From contig JAJYIN010000107.1 of NCBI GenBank assembly GCA_021790075.1, forward strand, positions 1 through 7,349: 7,349 nucleotides of DNA, in the 5' to 3' direction. The notes beneath the pieces were generated by a model that saw nothing but the letters and a program-made list of their open reading frames with translations, was not told the origin of the DNA and did not search any database. This document shows positions 5,536 to 7,349 of the stretch, piece by piece. Position 1 is the first letter of the stretch. Every line of letters starts with the position of its first letter. The DNA comes from Actinomycetes bacterium (GTDB lineage: Bacteria; Actinomycetota; Thermoleophilia; BMS3ABIN01). Position numbers and translations under genes: made by a program.

Positions 5536-5571
5536 CAACGGTCAGGGCTCTGGCAACGGTCAGGTCCCTGG
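5536..5571. repeat. 18-bp tandem repeat at the convergent gene ends
   Basis: CAACGGTCAGGGCTCTGG (5536-5553) is followed at once by CAACGGTCAGGTCCCTGG (5554-5571), with 16 of 18 bases identical. It starts on the base after the lipoprotein stop codon. The second copy contains the stop codon (5562-5560) of the minus-strand gene. Confidence 0.8.
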
Positions 5572-6302
5572 CAGGGCGTCCGCAAACCCCGCTTCGAAAA
5601 TCCCTGCCAGCTGTGAAGCGCAGTCGATGAAGTTCCCGAGACTCTTGGTAACCGGAAGGTGAGTGTAATAGACAAGCGTGGAGCCTTCTCCTTCCAGGGT
5701 GCGGGTCTTCAGCAAGTCCTGGTTCATGAGATCCTGCCTGAGGCCGGGGTGAAGAACTTCCTGACGGCTTCTGGGTCCCGCGAGGCCAGCCGGAACTTTT
5801 TCAAGAAAGCCCTGTCCTCCTCGAACTCGACCTCACTCCAGCCTTCCACTGCCTCGATCTTGCTTCCCATCATCCTGACCCTGAGAAGGAAGGCAGGCAT
5901 CGCTGCCCTGTCCAGCTCGAGTACCGCCGCCGTGTAGCGCTGCTCGACAGCGCCGGGCATTGCGACGCTTGTACCGGGAGCCCGGGTGGTCTTGTATCTG
6001 GTTGCTACGATGCTGTAATCAAAGATGGCCGCTCTGCGGCCGGCGAGCCGGCCTTCGGCGAGGTTCCGGAACCAAACGGTTTTGCCATTTCTCCGTGAAA
6101 AGAGATGGAATGTTTGGAGGCCGCGTGACTCGATAAAAGAGGGGTCAGCTTCTCCGGTGAATGAAAAGCCCTGCCTGAGCGCGAAATCCTCGAGCAGGCC
6201 GGTGCGCTTCGTGCGAGCCTTGCGACGCAGGCCGTTACGGATGTAGAGGGCCAGGATACACACCGCCAGTATGACTCCGCCCGCGATGATGCCGATGAGC
6301 AT
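5560..6302 (-). pseudogene. Membrane-anchored protein of unknown function, interrupted by a frameshift
   Basis: The first frame runs from ATG 6302 (AGAGGG 4 nt upstream) to a TGA at 5724, 192 residues. Residues 2-22 are one transmembrane helix followed by a basic stretch (RRKARTKR), so the rest is probably cytoplasmic. From about 5745 the protein sense continues in another frame, through LRQDLMNQDLLKTRTLEGEG and a STLVYYTHLP segment, to a TGA at 5560. Joined as FFTP-GL, the product is about 247 residues. It then has the shape of a widespread uncharacterised family I recall only by pattern: an FDYSIV-like strand, a LELDRAAMPAFLLR-like middle, a segment near VRKFF, and a final helix. A single missing base at the GGCCGGGG run (5742-5749) explains the shift. 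It may be a sequence error, a recent mutation or, less likely, a programmed event. The gene converges on the lipoprotein gene. Confidence 0.75.
5568..5610. terminator. Long inverted repeat near the convergent 3' ends
   Basis: CTGGCAGGG (5568-5576) and CCCTGCCAG (5602-5610) are a perfect 9-bp pair around 25 nt. The pair begins 32 nt after the lipoprotein stop and could end its transcript. It also lies inside the last codons of the minus-strand gene and has no U-tract, so termination is only a guess. Confidence 0.35.
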
Positions 6303-6421
6303 TTAGCCCTCTTTAATAAACAATTTGACTTATAATTACATTATTGTTATTGTCGCATTATATTTAATCACCACTAAACTTCCATAGCGGACTGCCTCGC
6401 GATGACAGTTCTTCTTGATAT
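6303..6421. promoter_or_regulatory. AT-rich divergent promoter region
   Basis: This short spacer between the anchored-protein gene and the protease gene is very AT-rich. For the plus strand, TTGACT (6325-6330) with TATTGT 17 bp downstream (6348-6353) is a possible promoter. For the minus strand, TATAAG near 6336-6331 with GCGACA 16 bp upstream is possible. A perfect 5-3-5 repeat ATAAT-TAC-ATTAT lies at 6332-6344. Low base complexity makes each assignment weak. Confidence 0.4.
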
Positions 6422-6424
6422 GTG

Positions 6425-7138
6425 ATGAATAGATTTCCAGCAAATCAAAATATTGAAATAAGGGGTGAAGCAGTTTTTGCTTTCGCGTATATGTTCATCT
6501 ACCTGGGCTATCTTTTTTTCAATCCTGAAAGCGAATTGTTTCACTGGTTGACGCTAGTAATTGTACCATTCTTACTTCTCCGTGTTATTCAGCGCCGGGC
6601 TACCCCGAAACTGTCATTTCGTTTAAGTCTGGCTTCAGTAGGTCTGGCCAGGGGGAACCTCAAGACTGGCGTTATCTGGGCTACGGGGCTTGGAATTATC
6701 TTGGGCTTCTTGCAGATATTCCTGTCACGTCGTGGTGGAGAAATTGAAGGGCTTTTCTCCTCAGGAAAGGTGATATATGTGCTGCCACTTGCCTTAATGA
6801 TGATACTCTTCACCGCCGGTTTCACCGAGGAATTTTTCTTCAGAGGAATTCTGCAAACCAGGTTGCAATGGCTGATCAATTCCAAGGTCCTTTCTGTTTT
6901 GATTTGCGCTGCGCTTTTCGGTCTTTACCATTTACCCTATGCTTACATGAATACTAACTGGCCCTCTCATGGAGACTGGTGGTCGGCGGTCTCCACTTCC
7001 TTGGCAGAAGGCTTTCCCGGCGGTCTTATTCTTGGAATCGTGTATTTTAGAAGCCGCAACAATCTGCTGGCAAGCGTCGTTGTGCATACCCTGATGAATA
7101 CATTGCCAGCGATGACAATGATCAAATTCGGCTCATAG
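6425..7138 (+). CDS. CPBP/CAAX-type intramembrane glutamic protease
   Basis: About 237 residues from ATG 6425; a GTG directly before it (6422) is an equal alternative. No good Shine-Dalgarno site is visible for either. The protein is mostly hydrophobic, with about six to seven membrane segments. Counting from the GTG, all three family motifs are present: EEFFFR (136-141) with the glutamate pair and arginine, FGLYH (166-170), and HTLMN (222-226), which together form the active site inside the membrane. Relatives include Rce1-type CAAX proteases and bacterial enzymes linked to bacteriocin immunity or surface-protein processing. Substrates of most bacterial members are unknown, and no bacteriocin gene is seen here. 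Base composition and codon use are clearly more AT-rich than those of the neighbours, which hints at separate ancestry. The gene appears to be its own unit, ending in an inverted repeat. Confidence 0.9.
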   Translation: MNRFPANQNIEIRGEAVFAFAYMFIYLGYLFFNPESELFHWLTLVIVPFLLLRVIQRRATPKLSFRLSLASVGLARGNLKTGVIWATGLGIILGFLQIFLSRRGGEIEGLFSSGKVIYVLPLALMMILFTAGFTEEFFFRGILQTRLQWLINSKVLSVLICAALFGLYHLPYAYMNTNWPSHGDWWSAVSTSLAEGFPGGLILGIVYFRSRNNLLASVVVHTLMNTLPAMTMIKFGS

Positions 7139-7139
7139 G

Positions 7140-7171
7140 ATCATCGGATTCCGTTTTTTCGTGACGATGAT
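7140..7171. terminator. Inverted repeat after the protease gene
   Basis: ATCATCG (7140-7146) and CGATGAT (7165-7171) can pair around an 18-nt loop starting one base after the protease stop. The plus strand then reads AGCTTTTCTTT, a fair U-rich tail. It lies between two convergent genes and could serve both. Confidence 0.5.
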
Positions 7172-7189
7172 AGCTTTTCTTTGGCAAGA

Positions 7190-7349
7190 TCAAGAAAATT
7201 GGTTGCGGCTATACAGAAACAGCATAACCGCAAAGCCGGCGATCACGAGCGCCACCATCACCAGAGTTGCTTCAAATGTTCCGAAATGCCTTGCTGTTTG
7301 GGATTGTTCCAGCTGATCTGGATAATCAATTTTGAAATTGGCAACTGCA
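7190..7349 (-). CDS. C-terminal membrane-spanning tail of a protein entering from the right edge
   Basis: An open minus-strand frame enters at the window edge and ends at TGA 7192-7190, giving 52 visible residues with no start. The first 27 are polar (for example VANFKIDYPDQLEQSQTARH). Residues 28-46 form one strong hydrophobic helix (ATLVMVALVIAGFAVMLFLY) followed by a short tail SRNQFS. This is a C-terminal transmembrane anchor, or the last helix of a larger membrane protein. It converges on the protease gene with an inverted repeat between them. The fragment is too short to name a family. Confidence 0.6.
   Translation of the reverse strand, partial: AVANFKIDYPDQLEQSQTARHFGTFEATLVMVALVIAGFAVMLFLYSRNQFS

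Overview
The window looks like chromosomal sequence from a moderately GC-rich bacterium. Three tRNA genes with encoded CCA ends, a GTG-started lipoprotein that appears leaderless, hairpin terminators without strong U-tracts, and several secreted or membrane proteins of unknown role would fit an uncultured actinobacterium-like lineage. No marker gene here settles the taxonomy. No transposase, integrase, phage gene, CRISPR array or recognisable defence operon is visible.

Layout, left to right. (1) Bases 1-721, minus: the N-terminal part of an exported beta-propeller (YVTN-like) protein that runs off the left edge. (2) A long spacer (722-1143) that becomes AT-rich and packs operator-like palindromes and a near-consensus promoter in front of (3) a plus-strand gene (1144-2169) for a protein with a C-terminal four-cysteine zinc finger and a helix-turn-helix tail. 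(4) Convergent to it, a stand-alone PqqD-like protein (2194-2469, minus), the fold that binds RiPP precursor peptides. (5) A secreted NosD-type right-handed beta-helix protein with an Ig-like C-terminus (2793-4214, minus), with a strong promoter upstream and a strong 3' hairpin. (6) A tRNA cluster read on the minus strand in the order Gly(UCC), His(GUG), Arg(UCU), whose leader appears to be two tandem copies of a 47-nt unit. (7) A plus-strand lipoprotein of unknown function (4900-5535) with an extended -10 box only 9 nt before its GTG. (8) A convergent, frameshifted gene for a membrane-anchored protein (5560-6302, minus). (9) A plus-strand CPBP/CAAX-type intramembrane protease (6425-7138), more AT-rich than its neighbours. 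(10) The C-terminal transmembrane tail of another minus-strand gene running off the right edge.

Apart from the tRNA cluster, most genes look like single transcription units: neighbours are convergent, divergent or separated by hairpins, so I see no multi-gene operon. Much of the content is envelope-directed: exported propeller, secreted beta-helix, lipoprotein, anchored protein, intramembrane protease and a C-terminal membrane tail. The most unusual signals are regulatory: palindromes around the zinc-finger gene promoter, a CGTAACG-centred motif found three times and only between genes, the duplicated tRNA leader, and the leaderless lipoprotein start. The orphan PqqD-like protein and the zinc-finger/HTH protein are the best candidates for undescribed biology, but nothing here proves they form a system.
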